From Astragalus membranaceus (Eukaryota; Streptophyta; Magnoliopsida; Fabales; Fabaceae), in assembly GCA_039519185.1 (NCBI GenBank), contig CM076851.1, positions 51,442,751 to 51,506,750 on the forward strand: 64,000 nucleotides of DNA, given 5' to 3'. This document shows, in pieces, positions 44,665 through 55,211 of this stretch. The notes below the pieces were generated by a model, which ran no database searches, had not been told where the DNA came from, and worked only from the letters and a program-made list of their open reading frames with translations. Position numbers and translations under genes: made by a program. How positions within the stretch are numbered: the stretch's first letter is position 1; every line of letters begins with the position of its first letter.

Positions 44665-45640
44665 TTTCTATAAGGCAAACACTTAACTTGTCAAATACTA
44701 AATAAGTTAGAAAAATACAAATCACTAAATTCAAGGAAACACTTTCACCTATGTGTAAAACACAATACACTCACATAACTCAACAAATTGTTGTAAAGCA
44801 CATTTACCATCCAACCATCCAAAAACCAATATCATTTGTTGAACAAAAACTCTTGAGCAACTATGTCCTAATTTGCAAAAAATCAAACCATACACAAATC
44901 GATAGCAATATATTCCTATCAAAGTTAATTCGCTAATAACTTATATATCAAAAGAAACACGAACAAAACACTGTCCACAAAATCAACAAAGGAAACCAGA
45001 ATATATTTCACTTTTAATACAGAAAAAAAACTGTCAAAAAAACTGCTAATACAGAAACCAGAATATACAGAAACCACAAAATATATGTTTGTCAAAAAAA
45101 TATATTTTGAGAGAGATAGAGTGAGAGAGAGAGAACGAACCGTGAGAGAAGAAATTTCACTTTGGTTCCTTGGAGTGAGAGTGAGGCGGCGCACGGTGAG
45201 AGTGAGGCGGAGGAGAGGTGACCGGAACGTGAGTGACCTAGAAAACCAGAATAGAGTAAAATGAAAAAAACGAAAATGGTGAAAATGAATTAGAAACAGA
45301 TGGAGAGACTACTAACCTGCGAGAATGGATGGCGGCGCACGGTGGTTGCTGGTTGCGAGGACGGATGGCGGCGCACGGTGTTAAGGAGAATGAGGGCGTA
45401 GGTGATGTTAGGGTTTTGCCGAAGTTGAGGAGAATGAGGGCGTAGGTGAGGCGATTGGTGAGGGAGTTTGGAGGTGGAGGTGAGGTGGGGGTGATTGAGA
45501 GTGAGGGACGAAGGAGAACGGAGGGACGATGAGATGTGAGAGTGAGACGGTGAGATGTGAGGGACGGTGAGATGTGAGAGACGATGAGATGTGAGAGTGA
45601 GACGGTGTGAGAGTGTGAAACTGAGAATTGGTAAAGTAAC
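44665..45640 (-). other. 5' leader and promoter region of CACTA E
   Basis: No domain-bearing ORF. In the sense (minus) direction it includes CACCTACGCCCTCATTCTCC twice, the pair GTGCGCCGCCATCC, then AGGTTAGTAGTCT, which looks like a first exon with a splice donor. A related leader is found in element H (54540-54850). Confidence 0.6.
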
Positions 45641-45869
45641 ATAGGTAGCGTCGGCCAGTCCGACGCTAAGGTTAATATTTAAAAATTGGAAGATTAGCGT
45701 CCACCAGATCAAGATTAGCGTCTGCCATTGCCGACGCTAATATTTTTTTTCCAACAGAAAAAAAATTCGTCTGTTGCGTGGGTCAAGCCGACGCTAGGCC
45801 GACGCTATTAGCGTGGGTGTCGTGGCCGACGCTAAATAATGGACGCTAAAAAGCCATTTTCGAGTAGTG
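45640..45869. repeat. right subterminal and terminal repeats of CACTA E
   Basis: GTAGCGTCGGCC, TAGCGTC and GCCGACGCTA recur seven or more times up to the end GAGTAGTG. Confidence 0.88.
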
Positions 45870-45872
45870 TTA

Positions 45873-46194
45873 TGCATGCATGCAATTTTATAAAATATTT
45901 TTCAAAGCTTATTTTGATGCATCATGCATGTTTTGAAAAATCATCTCTCAACTTCTAAATGTCATAGACCTTAAGTGATAGGACCTTACATTGTGTCCTA
46001 AAGAAAGCGGATAAACAATTAGGTATTCGGCTTCATTGTTGCTTCTTCTGCAAGCAATTGCACTTTAGTCCTTGCTCTTTGATTTAATCCCTGTTCTTTG
46101 ATTTGTCCTTGTACTTTTATACACTGTAATCATTAGTAGACAAAATGTAATTTGTTATCATACAAAACAATGAGTGTTTGTCCTTGGTTCAACA
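45873..46194 (-). repeat. 3' LTR of the gag-only element, part 2
   Basis: Continues exactly where part 1 stops (TTA duplication) and ends GGTTCAACA at 46194. It matches 50221-50544 in the right LTR. Confidence 0.92.
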
Positions 46195-46355
46195 AACTCC
46201 CCCTTTTTGATGATAACAAATTACATTATGCATAGGGAGGCCATTATAAAGAAACAATGGCAGAAGCTCCCCCTAAGCATAAGCATATCTAATTAAACAG
46301 CACAGCAGCAGATATTTTCCTCCCCCACATAATAACATGCATATTCTCTCCCCCT
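46195..46355 (-). other. multiple polypurine tracts of the gag-only element
   Basis: AAAAAGGGGGAGTT (minus) touches the LTR at 46195-46208. More GGGGGAG-type tracts lie at about 46267-46273, 46319-46326 and 46346-46353. Repeated polypurine tracts upstream of the 3' LTR are a reported hallmark of Sireviruses. Confidence 0.75.
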
Positions 46356-46789
46356 TTGTTTTCATCAAAAAGGAGGGGGGTGAACACATAGATACATAAT
46401 CATACTATAACCTTGCAAAATCACGCAACAGTATCACATAGCATAAGATAGATCAAAAACAGTTTAATGCTATGCCCCCCTTACTTGATGATCCCTCTGA
46501 TTGATTGTAGAAAGCAAAGCTTAGCCAAAAGAAGGTGGACCATCACAGTTTAAAAAAGATATTATAGAAACTAGGATATCCATGAGATATGTCATACTTG
46601 GTTCAACAATATAGGTACCATATTTATCTTCAAAAAAAGTTTGCATCAAAGATCCAGCATAATAGCACTTAAAAAAACTTTGATGCACGCATACAAAAAA
46701 AAAATTTATCTCACATATGTGTCTAATACTTGATAAAAATCTTAAGTTCTTCTATATAACGCATTTTCAATAGAGGTGAATAAAAACTT
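46356..46789 (-). other. 3' untranslated part of the gag-only element
   Basis: AT-rich, no coding sequence. No reverse transcriptase or integrase relic is visible. Confidence 0.55.
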
Positions 46790-46923
46790 TACCAATCTAA
46801 CCTTCACCGGTGATTCTTCCTCTAATGTTGTTATCACAAGTCACATGACTACTGTTTCTGAGTATTAAGAACCTTTTAGCGTCTCCAGTCATGAACTTCG
46901 AGTCTCTGCTATCAAGGTACCAA
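46790..46923 (-). pseudogene. protease vestige, active site DSR
   Basis: After the gag stop the minus strand reads GMGDWYLDSRDSKFMTGDAK, then HVTCDNNIRGRITGEG. Relatives have WYLDSGCSRHMTGD with catalytic DSG. Here the Gly is Arg and the following residues are changed. Stops follow shortly. Confidence 0.85.
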
Positions 46924-46958
46924 TCCCCCATACCTTGAAGCATACACCTGCACTAAAA

Positions 46959-48734
46959 TCAAGTAGAAAGTTTTGGTACCCAATTCTCTTTGGGTCCTTG
47001 TGGGTTAGTCATCAAGGGGTTTGTTTTCACAATCCACCTTGGTTTCTCACAGGCAGGTATAAGGGTACCAAGCTCACACAATTTACGAATAGGACATCTA
47101 AGTGAGCTATGGTTCCCTTTTTGACAATAATTGCAAGAGAAAACAGTAGGTGTATAACTTGAAGTAGCAGCTACAAAGTTTACTTTCTTTCTCAAAACAG
47201 AGGAGGTGGAATCACCTTTATACCCGATACCTCTCCTATCAACATATTCATGTTGGGAGTGGAGTATCTTGGTTAAAGTCATTTCACATACCTCAAACCT
47301 TTTTAAAGATTCTTTTAAAATTTCATTTTCAACCTTGGCTTTTTCAAAATTTTGTTTAAGCTCAAGAAGTTCAAGGTTGAAAGGTTTCATTTCATGTAGC
47401 ACATTCTTCAACTTAGCTACCTCATTTTCAAGAGTCTCAATTTGAGTGAGCAAGCTTTTGTTGCTCTTTGTCAATTTCTTAGATTTTAACAAGAGAGCTT
47501 CATGTTCAAAATAAAGAGATTCAAAAGCCTCACTCAAATCTTGACTACTATACATATCATCAATTAAATTATCATGCTCAAGTGAATCAGAAAGATTATG
47601 GTTATCAAGGATTACCTCAGGTGCGTCATTTTCCATATGACAAACAACATTGGAAGTTTGCTCTTCTTCATCTGTTTCACTATCAGTGCCAAGACTGTCC
47701 CATATTGTAGCCTTAGGTGTTTCACTTGCCGTGAGACAAATAGCATTTGCAACCTCCTCTTTTTCATCAGAATCACTATCAGTATCAGAATAGTTCCATG
47801 TAGCCTTCTTATCTTTCTTCTTTTGGTACTTGGATTGCTTTGAGTAGTCACCCTTCCCAATCTTGTTGAATCTCGTGAATTCTTCAAACAGTTTAGCCAT
47901 GTCTTCATCATCGGATTCTTCATCAGACTCAACCTCTTTCCTTGCCATTTTAGGAGTTTTAGCTGCAAGGGCAAGTGACTTACTTTCTTTTACCACTTCT
48001 TTTTCTTGAACCTTGTTAGCAGCCAATACCACCTCAAATGCAAGAAGAGACCCAATCAAGTCTTCTTGGGGAAGAGTGCCAATATCTTTGGCTTCAGTGA
48101 TTGCACAAGTTTTTGGAAAGAACTCACTAGTCAGGGATGCAAGAATCTTCCCATTTATATCCTTTGTAGAATACTTCTTCCCCAGTGCCCTCAAGTTGTT
48201 CACTATCAGATTCAGTCTTTGGTGCATAGCTGCAACAGATTCACCTTCCTTCATTTTGAAGGTTTCATACTCAGAAGTGAGGATTCTGATTTTTGTATCC
48301 TTTACTTGGCTTGTATCGACATGTGTAGCTTCCAAGCAATCCCAGTTCTCTTTAGCTGTCTGACACCCTTTTACCCTTCCATATTCTTCTTCACATAGAG
48401 ATAGGTGAAGAATGTTCATAGCTTTGGCATTCTGAGAGATTTTGTCTAACTCGGACTTTCTCAGCTCGCTCAGATCAATGGTGTAGATGTCTTCAACTGG
48501 AATTTCTTCTGCTTTGCCGGTAGCTTGAGTTTTTGTAGTGTCTCCGTCAGCACCACCAGGTTTTGTAATTTTGATCTTCATAGGAATCAGTGGTCCATCA
48601 ACAATAATCCTCCAAAGGGTGAAGTCTATAGCCTGCACATGACACTTCATTCGACTACTCCAGTAGTCATAGTTAGACCCATCAAACAGGGGTGGCCTAT
48701 TGAAGGATATCCCCTCTTTCATAAAAGAACCCAT
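46959..48734 (-). CDS. Gag of the gag-only Sirevirus derivative
   Basis: About 591 intact codons from MGSFMKEGISFNRPPLFDGS; an upstream in-frame Met exists at 48788, but relatives start near MGSF. The Copia Gag N-terminal blocks are NYDYWSSRMKCHVQA and LWRIIVDGP. ILTSEYETFKMKEGES and the LRALGKKY region form the core. A long coiled coil (about residues 400-490, LTQIETLENEVAKLKNVL) is typical of Sirevirus Gag, as is RRGIGY. The zinc knuckle is CNYCQKGNHSSLRC. The frame ends at TNPQGPKENWVPKLST, just where protease begins in full elements. Confidence 0.93.
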   Translation of the reverse strand: MGSFMKEGISFNRPPLFDGSNYDYWSSRMKCHVQAIDFTLWRIIVDGPLIPMKIKITKPGGADGDTTKTQATGKAEEIPVEDIYTIDLSELRKSELDKISQNAKAMNILHLSLCEEEYGRVKGCQTAKENWDCLEATHVDTSQVKDTKIRILTSEYETFKMKEGESVAAMHQRLNLIVNNLRALGKKYSTKDINGKILASLTSEFFPKTCAITEAKDIGTLPQEDLIGSLLAFEVVLAANKVQEKEVVKESKSLALAAKTPKMARKEVESDEESDDEDMAKLFEEFTRFNKIGKGDYSKQSKYQKKKDKKATWNYSDTDSDSDEKEEVANAICLTASETPKATIWDSLGTDSETDEEEQTSNVVCHMENDAPEVILDNHNLSDSLEHDNLIDDMYSSQDLSEAFESLYFEHEALLLKSKKLTKSNKSLLTQIETLENEVAKLKNVLHEMKPFNLELLELKQNFEKAKVENEILKESLKRFEVCEMTLTKILHSQHEYVDRRGIGYKGDSTSSVLRKKVNFVAATSSYTPTVFSCNYCQKGNHSSLRCPIRKLCELGTLIPACEKPRWIVKTNPLMTNPQGPKENWVPKLST

Positions 48735-48798
48735 GATCAAATATAGATAAATAAAATAAAATTGCGAGATGTTAAGCTCTATATGCAATTTCTAGCTA

Positions 48799-48807
48799 CT
48801 GATACCA
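48799..48807 (-). other. primer binding site of the gag-only element
   Basis: The minus strand reads TGGTATCAG, two bases after the end of the 5' LTR. Initiator-tRNA-Met type. Confidence 0.85.
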
Positions 48808-48809
48808 CG

Positions 48810-50544
48810 TGTTGAACTATAGGATAACCTTAGAGGGGGGTGAATAAGGTTATATCCTAATAATGAATTCTTTTCGATTTTCAGACAATGCCAGTTTAAA
48901 TTAAATGCGGAAAATGGAATTTAAACTATATGCAATATTCTAAGCACGCTATAGATATGACGGATCTAGATACGGTGATATATTAAGCTAACTATGCTAT
49001 GATTGGTTTTAACACTAAGCAGATATTTGCATGCAGCGTAATATAACAATAGACGTATATAAATGAAAAATAAAGTAAAAGAGTAGGGATAGAGATACAT
49101 CGTAATTTTTACGAGGTTCGGGATAAAAGCCCTACGTCCTCGGCCTCCGGCTTCGCAACCTTTGGACTTGTTAACAACCACTATATGAGAAGAACCTCTT
49201 CAATGTTTATAAGCAAGCAACTTCCCTATAGCTAATCTCAATTAACCGAAATTGAGAACCCGAGCACACAGCTAAGGATTTCACAACCACTTCAATCTCC
49301 TGATTGAACGACCCAAGAGCAGCTCCCAGGATTTCAAACCAACTCAATCTCCCCAATTGAGAGACCCAAGAACACTTCCCAGGATTTCAAACCAACTCAA
49401 TCTCCCCGATTGAAAGACCCAAGAACATTTCCCAGGATTTCAAAAACCGCTTCAATCTCCTGATTGAACGACCCAAGAATACTTCCCAGGATTTCGCAAT
49501 AACCTCAAAATAGAAGATTACAAGTGAGAACCTATGATCCAATCACTTCAGACAGTATGACAATATAGTAACTGAGAGAGATGAGTGATTTGGAAAATAG
49601 AAGAGCTTTAAAAGATATGAAAATGAAAAGCTCCTTTTTTTTTCTTTCTCTTTTCTCAGATCTAGAAAGTGTATGTGAGAACTAGAGAAGATGTAGTGTA
49701 TTGTAGTTTTGAGGTGTGTTGAAATGAGAATCACACCTGCCTATTTATAGGCTTAGGAAAATGATAGGATTCATAAATGTTGCATAAGAATCGATTCATG
49801 AGTGATGTCAAAATATAGTATAATCGATTCTTTATTTTTAGAAAACATAGGAATCGATTCCTTGGCCTTTAGAAATTAGTAAGAATCGATTCTTGGACAT
49901 CCTGAGTGTGCTAAGAATCGATTTCAAACTTTGTTAAAATAAGGGGGAATCGATCATGGCCTATAGAAGAGCTTGAAAATCGATTTCATGGTCTTTTGAA
50001 AATGAAGGAAATCGATTCTTGGCTTTGGCTTAAGTATCTGTGCAAATCGATTTCATGCTTTAACATATGATTAAGAAATCGATTCTTTGCCTTTAAGATA
50101 GCTTGAAAATCGATTTCATGGCCTTTAGAAAATACTATAAATCGATTCTTGGCCTTTGGTGCATAATAGAAATCGATTCCTGCTTTCAACAAAAATGTTT
50201 TTAGGTTTAGGTGCCACCTTATGCATGCATGCAATTTTATAAAATATTTTTCAAAGCTTATTTTGATGCATCATGCATGTTTTGAAAAATCATCTCTCAG
50301 CTTCTAAATGTCATAGACCTTAAGTGATAGGACCTTACATTGTGTCCTAAAGAAAGCGGATAAACAATTAGGTCTTCGGCTTCATTGTTGCTTCTTCTGC
50401 AAGCAATTGCACTTTAGTCCCTGCTCTTTGATTTAATCCCTGTTCTTTGATTTTGTCCATGTACTTTTATACACTGTAATCATTAGTAGACAAAATGTAA
50501 TTTGTTATCATACAAAACAATGAGTGTTTGTTCGTGGTTCAACA
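48810..50544 (-). repeat. 5' LTR of the gag-only element
   Basis: 1735 bp, TGTTGAACTATAGG to GGTTCAACA. TATA box at 49742-49749 (minus). It is very similar to the left LTR, so the element is fairly young. Confidence 0.95.
49789..50178 (-). repeat. AATCGATT palindrome array, right LTR
   Basis: Twelve exact copies and one shortened to AATCGATC (about 49947). It aligns copy for copy with 39171-39561. Confidence 0.95.
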
Positions 50545-51570
50545 GTAAGGTCGGTCTTTGCTTTAATCAAAGCAGCAGACTTCTCCTCCAAATCTTTCAA
50601 GGCTTTCTCCAATAGAACTTTCTCAGCATTCAATTCCTCTGTACACAAACAAAAAATGCACAAGTCAAACAAGACGATCTACAAAGAGGAAAAGCGACCT
50701 TAAAAAATAAGCAAAGTGCCTTTTGCCCGACGTTCAATGTCCTCCCGCTCAGACTTTGCAATCTCGACCAAATGCAAAAACACTTGTGCCGAGGCTCCAA
50801 CAGGGTCGGCGCGGTAATCTTCAAAATTCTTCTTCAGAAAGTCGGCATCCAAAGGAACACTGCTGGACTTATGCTTCTTTGAAGTATGCTCCCAACTTTT
50901 CTTGGTAGGCTTTGGATCACCTCCATAATCGGATCGGCCCCTTTTTCCTGGATTTTGAGAGGAAGATACAATGTTCAGGGAGGCGATCCATCTGACTAGT
51001 CCTCCTGTGTCGTGACCGAGGCTGAATATCAGTATTTTGAGCCTCCAGATCTTCCTGGGAAACAGTGGTGATCGGAGAGGCATGAACAGCTGCTTCACGA
51101 AGAGGAGAATGTTGAGGGGCCATCTCAGTCTCGTCCACAAGATTCACAACCCCGACATCCTCTACAACAAGGGCCTTCAAAAATGCAAACTTCTCATTGG
51201 CCATCGTATCTGCAAAGAAAGAAGAAAACAAACAAGTTAAGACACTTAAAACGACTAAGAACAAAAAGTACCCAAATATTTGATGACCTGCCTAAAACCC
51301 TTCAAACGTGTGATCTTGTTTCGGTGTTAACCAAACGATCGGCAGGAAAACCTCGAAATTTCTCTTTAGTATAAGGAATCCGAGCTGAAATGAAGGTCAG
51401 AATATTTTTGGTTACTTTGTGTTCATCGCTCAACTGTGACTCACTAACAGAGTAGGCTCCGGGGGGGACAGTTATAATGACCGAGGCTCCAACCAATGGG
51501 AAACTTTGTAGACTCCAAAGATTGCCCGTCTTAGCTGAAATTGCCCACGCAGTCTACTGCCTTATCATTA
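50545..51570 (-). pseudogene. antisense ORF of element F, middle part
   Basis: Several minus-strand frames (50700-51140, 50917-51264, 51302-51496) read in succession. IPYTKEKFRGFPADRLV continues the domain begun upstream. KKHKSSSVPLDADFLKKNF is basic, and the last part is coiled-coil-like. Frame changes near 51140 and 51270 could be introns or indels. Confidence 0.65.
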
Positions 51571-51599
51571 ACAGGCTCAACAAAGTAGAAAAGCTCCTT

Positions 51600-52577
51600 T
51601 CATCTCTTTTTTAGGGAATCGGTGTATGGTCGAAAAATTTTAGTGTTTCTCCTAGAGCGAAGGCTCACATGCTCACGACTATCCGATCCTTCCTCCAAAC
51701 TCGTATTCCGATTGACCTCGAACAGGTGGAAAAATAGGTTAACCGACACCAGCCTATCCAAGGCAAGACACACCAGCTCAAACATCCGGAGAAATGCCCA
51801 CGCATTAGGATGAATTTGAGAAGGAGCCAAATCCAACCGACCCAGCACGGTTTGTTGAAGAGAGGTAAAAGGTGGGCGGATGTTCATATCCATGATAACA
51901 ATGTCGTACATAACGAACTTTAGGGCGGAAGCCCAAACAGCCACATGCTCCTCTTCCTTCATCCCATCGACGTTCCACACCCGCTCCGAGCTCCCCGTGA
52001 TTTTCCAGGTAACTCTACTCAAATCATGCCCGGACTTGTACAGAGACCGAGTCTGCAACAAAGTGTTTGAAACCGACGAATATACCCGAGGAATCGCCAA
52101 AGGATATAAGAGGGGGACATCGACAGCTCCAGGACCGGTGCTAGAATACTCATCCGACACCGATTCCGAATTCCGACTGGCCATTTCACCCTCTTCCTCA
52201 GTTTCGTCACCATTACGACCTTTTTCCTCAGTGTCAGAAGTTGACTCGAAATCAGCATCGGTACTCTCGAAGCGATGTGACGAAAAGCTCCTTCTTTTGT
52301 CTCCTGCTTGATTTTCCTCAGAAGAGTCTGACTCCATCGTCACTACATCCACTACGTCTGCGGCTTCCGATCTACCGCCATGAGAGTTATCATCGACCTC
52401 AAAGTCGTCCCCCACAGGCTCGTTGGTATCATTTACTGGAGAATCATCGTCGACTTCAAGGTCGTCCTCCACTTGTTCACTCGTGGGAGCCGAGTTTGGA
52501 TGGTCTTGAACTTCGGGAACGACAGGCACAATACTTATGAGATTACCTTTCGGAATTTCAGTTTCGGAAGCCATCAA
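51600..52577 (-). pseudogene. antisense ORF of element F, 5' part (gypsy-type transposon domain)
   Basis: 325 codons from MMASETEIPKGNL. The N-terminal half is acidic and Ser-rich. The second half, with PLAIPRVYSSVSN, RPPFTSLQQTVLGRLDLAPS, QIHPNAWAFLRMFELVCLAL and SVNLFFHLFEVN, resembles the domain Pfam calls 'putative gypsy type transposon' (PF04195). Tat elements such as Grande carry antisense ORFs in this place. Function is unknown. It runs opposite to gag-pol and must have its own promoter, possibly within 52580-53400. A stop follows at 51600. Confidence 0.75.
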
Positions 52578-53392
52578 CTTCGCAAACTGAGGGCGATTTT
52601 CGGTATGAACCCTACAGGTTTGTTTTGTTCTCGCCAGAACCGGGCCTGCAGGAATGGGGGTGAGATGTCAGGATTAAGCGACTCAATGGGTCCTCGACAA
52701 AGCCGGAACCCGACCTGACGACCCCCACCCTGTGCGAAAGATAAAAGGCTGTGGGAAGCCCGAGAGAAATTAAAAAGAAAAAAGCTAAGAGATTCTAACC
52801 TCGGTTTTCAGAAGATTAACGAAGAAGCCTTGCTTTCCGAGCTTTCACAACTTCAATCCACTGAAACAGACCTACTTTCGCCACGTTCTTCTAACTGGGA
52901 ATATTAAAGATCGGAACTTAGATCGTCAGATCGGTAATCAGAGCAAATTTGGAAAACAACAGACAGGGAAGAGACTGAACCCCTATTTATAGTGGGCCAA
53001 AGGTCACTGATTGGGCCTGAGTCAAATCGACACATCCAATCAATGACCTTAACCACATGCGCGGAAAAACGAAGCATCATCATTGCCAGCAGCCATCGAA
53101 AACCGTGCCCAATCAAAATTGAATTGATGCCAAGCACGAGAAACGAAGCGCTCCATCACTTCAAACGGTCACTTTGTGTCACTCAAAACAGTGACCCGAA
53201 TCTCGTCAAGCAAGAACGACCCCGGACCTGCCAAGCTCGGATCTGGGGACAAAATTCACAAAAACAAGCCCGGATCCGCAAAGATCGGATTTGGGGGCAA
53301 GATCTACATTATAAGGCTCGGCATCAAATTGAGACCCGGTACAACACAAGATCGGTCTGGTTTACAAGTCAAGATCGCACTTCAGGCGACCA
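52578..53392. other. 3' region of element F upstream of the polypurine tract
   Basis: Likely contains the antisense promoter. The minus strand shows CACTATAAATAGGGG near 52983-52997, a good TATA candidate about 400 bp upstream of the antisense start. The repeated phrase GATCGGATTTGGGG / GCTCGGATCTGGGG occurs at 53230-53300. Confidence 0.55.
52985..52992 (-). promoter_or_regulatory. candidate TATA box for the antisense ORF
   Basis: TATAAATA on the minus strand within CCACTATAAATAGGGG. It is correctly oriented to transcribe the antisense ORF starting at 52577. Confidence 0.5.
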
Positions 53393-53407
53393 GACTTGGG
53401 GGGCAAC
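53393..53407 (+). other. polypurine tract of element F
   Basis: ACTTGGGGGGCAAC directly before the 3' LTR. Confidence 0.8.
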
Positions 53408-53758
53408 TGTTATGGTTAGGGCCTTTACTAGCGACACCTCCATGGCCCATTTGCAAAAGGCCCATTCAAGAAAACAAAATCCATTCATCAATGGCCAAGA
53501 TCACAACACATGATCAGTCGGTCCAGATCCTTCAGGTCAAGAAACCACCAAACTCTATAAATAAGCATTCAATGCTTCATTAATGGTAAGCAATCTCACC
53601 CTAATATCTATCTGTAGTTGACAACCTCCCTGACTTGAGCGTCAGAGTGTCTTTGTAGGTACCACACCCCACCTCGGATCGGACAACGATTGATCAATGA
53701 CTTCATCTACCAACTATCTCGGATCCCCCCAACAGGATCAGAGATACGGTACAGTACA
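53408..53758 (+). repeat. 3' LTR of element F
   Basis: 351 bp, TGTTATGG to GTACA, followed by the TATAT duplication. Confidence 0.95.
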
Positions 53759-53763
53759 TATAT

Positions 53764-54291
53764 AATGTGTAGTAATATAAATATATTTGAGAGAGGGTTA
53801 CGATTTTATTTTGAGTGATCTTGAATTTACCAAATTAATTATAATTGAAAAGTAATTTAAGTGAAGTGGTCGAGTTAAAAACATTTCATACTTTGCTAAA
53901 AATACATTTCATCTTAAAGAAATTATTGTACTTCCTCGGTCCCTTAGTATAAGACATTTTCAAGAATTAAGAAAATTAGCTTAGTTAGTTAATCTCATTA
54001 ATTATTCCTATTATTTATATTAATTTTTCAATAAAGGGTATTTTGGTCAAACAAACTAGTTATTGTAGTAGAAAACTTAAAATATTATTTTTTTTTATGC
54101 ATTTTAATGTCATGCAATGCATATCCAAATAGTTTTATCTTAGATTCAAGGGAAAAAAAAGTTGTTGTCTTGTTGTCGTTTTTCTTTGGCATTGTTGTCA
54201 CTGGTTATGTGTTGTTTGTAGTTTTTTGCTGTTGGTGTTTTTGCGTTTTTGTTCACGTGTGTAATTGATTTTATTCCGTTGTTGTTTTAGG
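53764..54291. other. AT-rich spacer with a possible Stowaway-like end
   Basis: TACTTCCTCGGTCCCTTAGT at about 53930, followed by ATAAGACA, resembles the CTCCCTCCGTCCC terminal sequence of Stowaway MITEs. The opposite end was not found, so it would be a fragment. No gene otherwise. Confidence 0.4.
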
Positions 54292-54294
54292 AGT

Positions 54295-54500
54295 CACTAC
54301 AAGAATATTGTTAATTAGCCACCAATAGTTGCGACGGACTTGTTCTTCGTCAGTAACTATTGCGATTCCAACCGTTTCAACTGTCGCAAAGCCTTGAGTA
54401 GATAAGTTTACCTTTTCATGCTTCCATTTGCGACAGAAATTAATTCGGTCAGAATGTTTGCCATGGAAAATCGATCGCAAATCCGTCGGAAACATTAAAA
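54295..54500. repeat. left terminal and subterminal repeats of CACTA H
   Basis: TTGCGACGGAC and weaker TTGCGAC / GTCGCAA motifs in both orientations. Confidence 0.82.
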
Positions 54501-54539
54501 CGAGATTTAACCCTTAATCACCATACCTCGCCTCCACCC

Positions 54540-54850
54540 ACACTAGCACTCTCACAGAATCCTCTCACTCTCCTCACCTCCGATCCAGCTCCCTCACTCT
54601 CAATCACCATACCTCGCCTCCACCCACACTCCCTACCATCGTGTTCACCTCCTCTCTCACCTACGCCCTCGTTCTCATTAACTCTGGAAAAACCCTAACC
54701 TCACATTTCCCCAAACCGTAATCTAACTCCGGCCTCCACCCTCAATCTCGCAACCGCCGCGCGCCGCCATCCATCATTTCTCCGGCCACTAAAAAGGTTA
54801 GTAGTCTTTCCACTTGTTTCAGTCCTAGAACCGTTTTCTATTTCATTTTC
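54540..54850 (+). other. CACTA-type 5' leader with splice donor
   Basis: CACCTACGCCCTCGTTCTCA, GCGCGCCGCCATCCATC and AGGTTAGTAGTCTTTCCAC match the leader of CACTA E (minus strand 45290-45460). CATACCTCGCCTCCACCCAC occurs twice (54523, 54609). It looks like the untranslated first exon of a CACTA transposase gene whose coding part has been lost. Confidence 0.65.
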
Positions 54851-55086
54851 ATCATTTAGGTCATTTTAATTTTTGATTTCTGAAAAGGGGGATTGATTTC
54901 TTAAACTACCGTCTACACAGGTATAGCACCGCAATGGTCACTTTGTTCCTTTGATGAATCGTTTCATTCACGTGTATTATTGAATATCTAATTTCATCTA
55001 AAAATAGGGTAACACACAACACATGGTTTTAATTTTCACTTGTTCTTGATCACCATTTCAGTCACTTGAATATTACTGAATAGCCA

Positions 55087-55211
55087 TTGTTTTTTGCTCC
55101 ACTACAGATCGGTGTCATTCTCGAGATTCTCACGGAATCACTGAGGTCAAGAGTGTCACAGGAAGAAAAATCCTCCAAATCCTCAAAGCTCACATTTTGT
55201 CCTTTTCCCTT
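55087..55211 (+). pseudogene. exon-like segment, unassigned
   Basis: Between acceptor CTACAG and donor TTT|GTAAGT an open frame reads IGVILEILTESLRSRVSQ and ends CPFPF. I do not recognise the family. It may be a captured exon or chance. Confidence 0.35.

Larger units (their letters stand above)
39605..45869 (-). mobile_element. CACTA DNA transposon E
   Basis: Ends CACTACTAGAAAAACAC and, inverted, CACTACTCGAAAATGGC, with the duplication TTA (39602-39604, 45870-45872). TAGCGTCGGCC repeats fill both ends. The 6.3-kb element carries a nearly complete TNPD-type transposase gene on the minus strand (44664 to about 41270) and the first exon of the second gene (41016-40564). A TGA and a frameshift in the transposase and the missing second exon suggest it is no longer autonomous. 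It is the youngest insertion in its stack, since it lies in an LTR that is itself inserted in F. Confidence 0.95.
38196..50544 (-). mobile_element. gag-only Sirevirus derivative (TR-GAG type), minus strand
   Basis: It has two LTRs of about 1.73 kb (left 38196-46194, interrupted by CACTA E; right 48810-50544) and a perfect duplication GTAAG (38191-38195, 50545-50549). The 2.6-kb internal region has a primer site, one Gag gene, a protease vestige and polypurine tracts, but no reverse transcriptase or integrase. Terminal-repeat elements coding only Gag have been described in plants as TR-GAG. The Gag, the repeated polypurine tracts and the LTR palindromes point to a Sirevirus ancestor. The gag frame is intact, so movement with help from a full element is conceivable. 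Confidence 0.93.
31511..53758 (+). mobile_element. Ty3/Gypsy Tat-type retrotransposon F, with nested elements
   Basis: LTRs of 349 and 351 bp (31511-31859 and 53408-53758) start TGTTATGG and end GTACA, with a perfect duplication TATAT (31506-31510, 53759-53763). Gag, protease, reverse transcriptase, RNase H and integrase follow on the plus strand in Gypsy order. A long 3' region holds tandem repeats and an antisense ORF, both features of the Tat lineage. Without the 12.3-kb insertion it is about 9.9 kb. Stops and frameshifts make it inactive. Confidence 0.95.

Noticed and set aside
49986..50234. Small ORFs translated from the palindrome arrays (also 39369-39638, 60269-60454)
   Set aside because: The NRFL/IDF-type repeats simply translate AATCGATT in different frames. 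There is no start context or conservation beyond the DNA motif.
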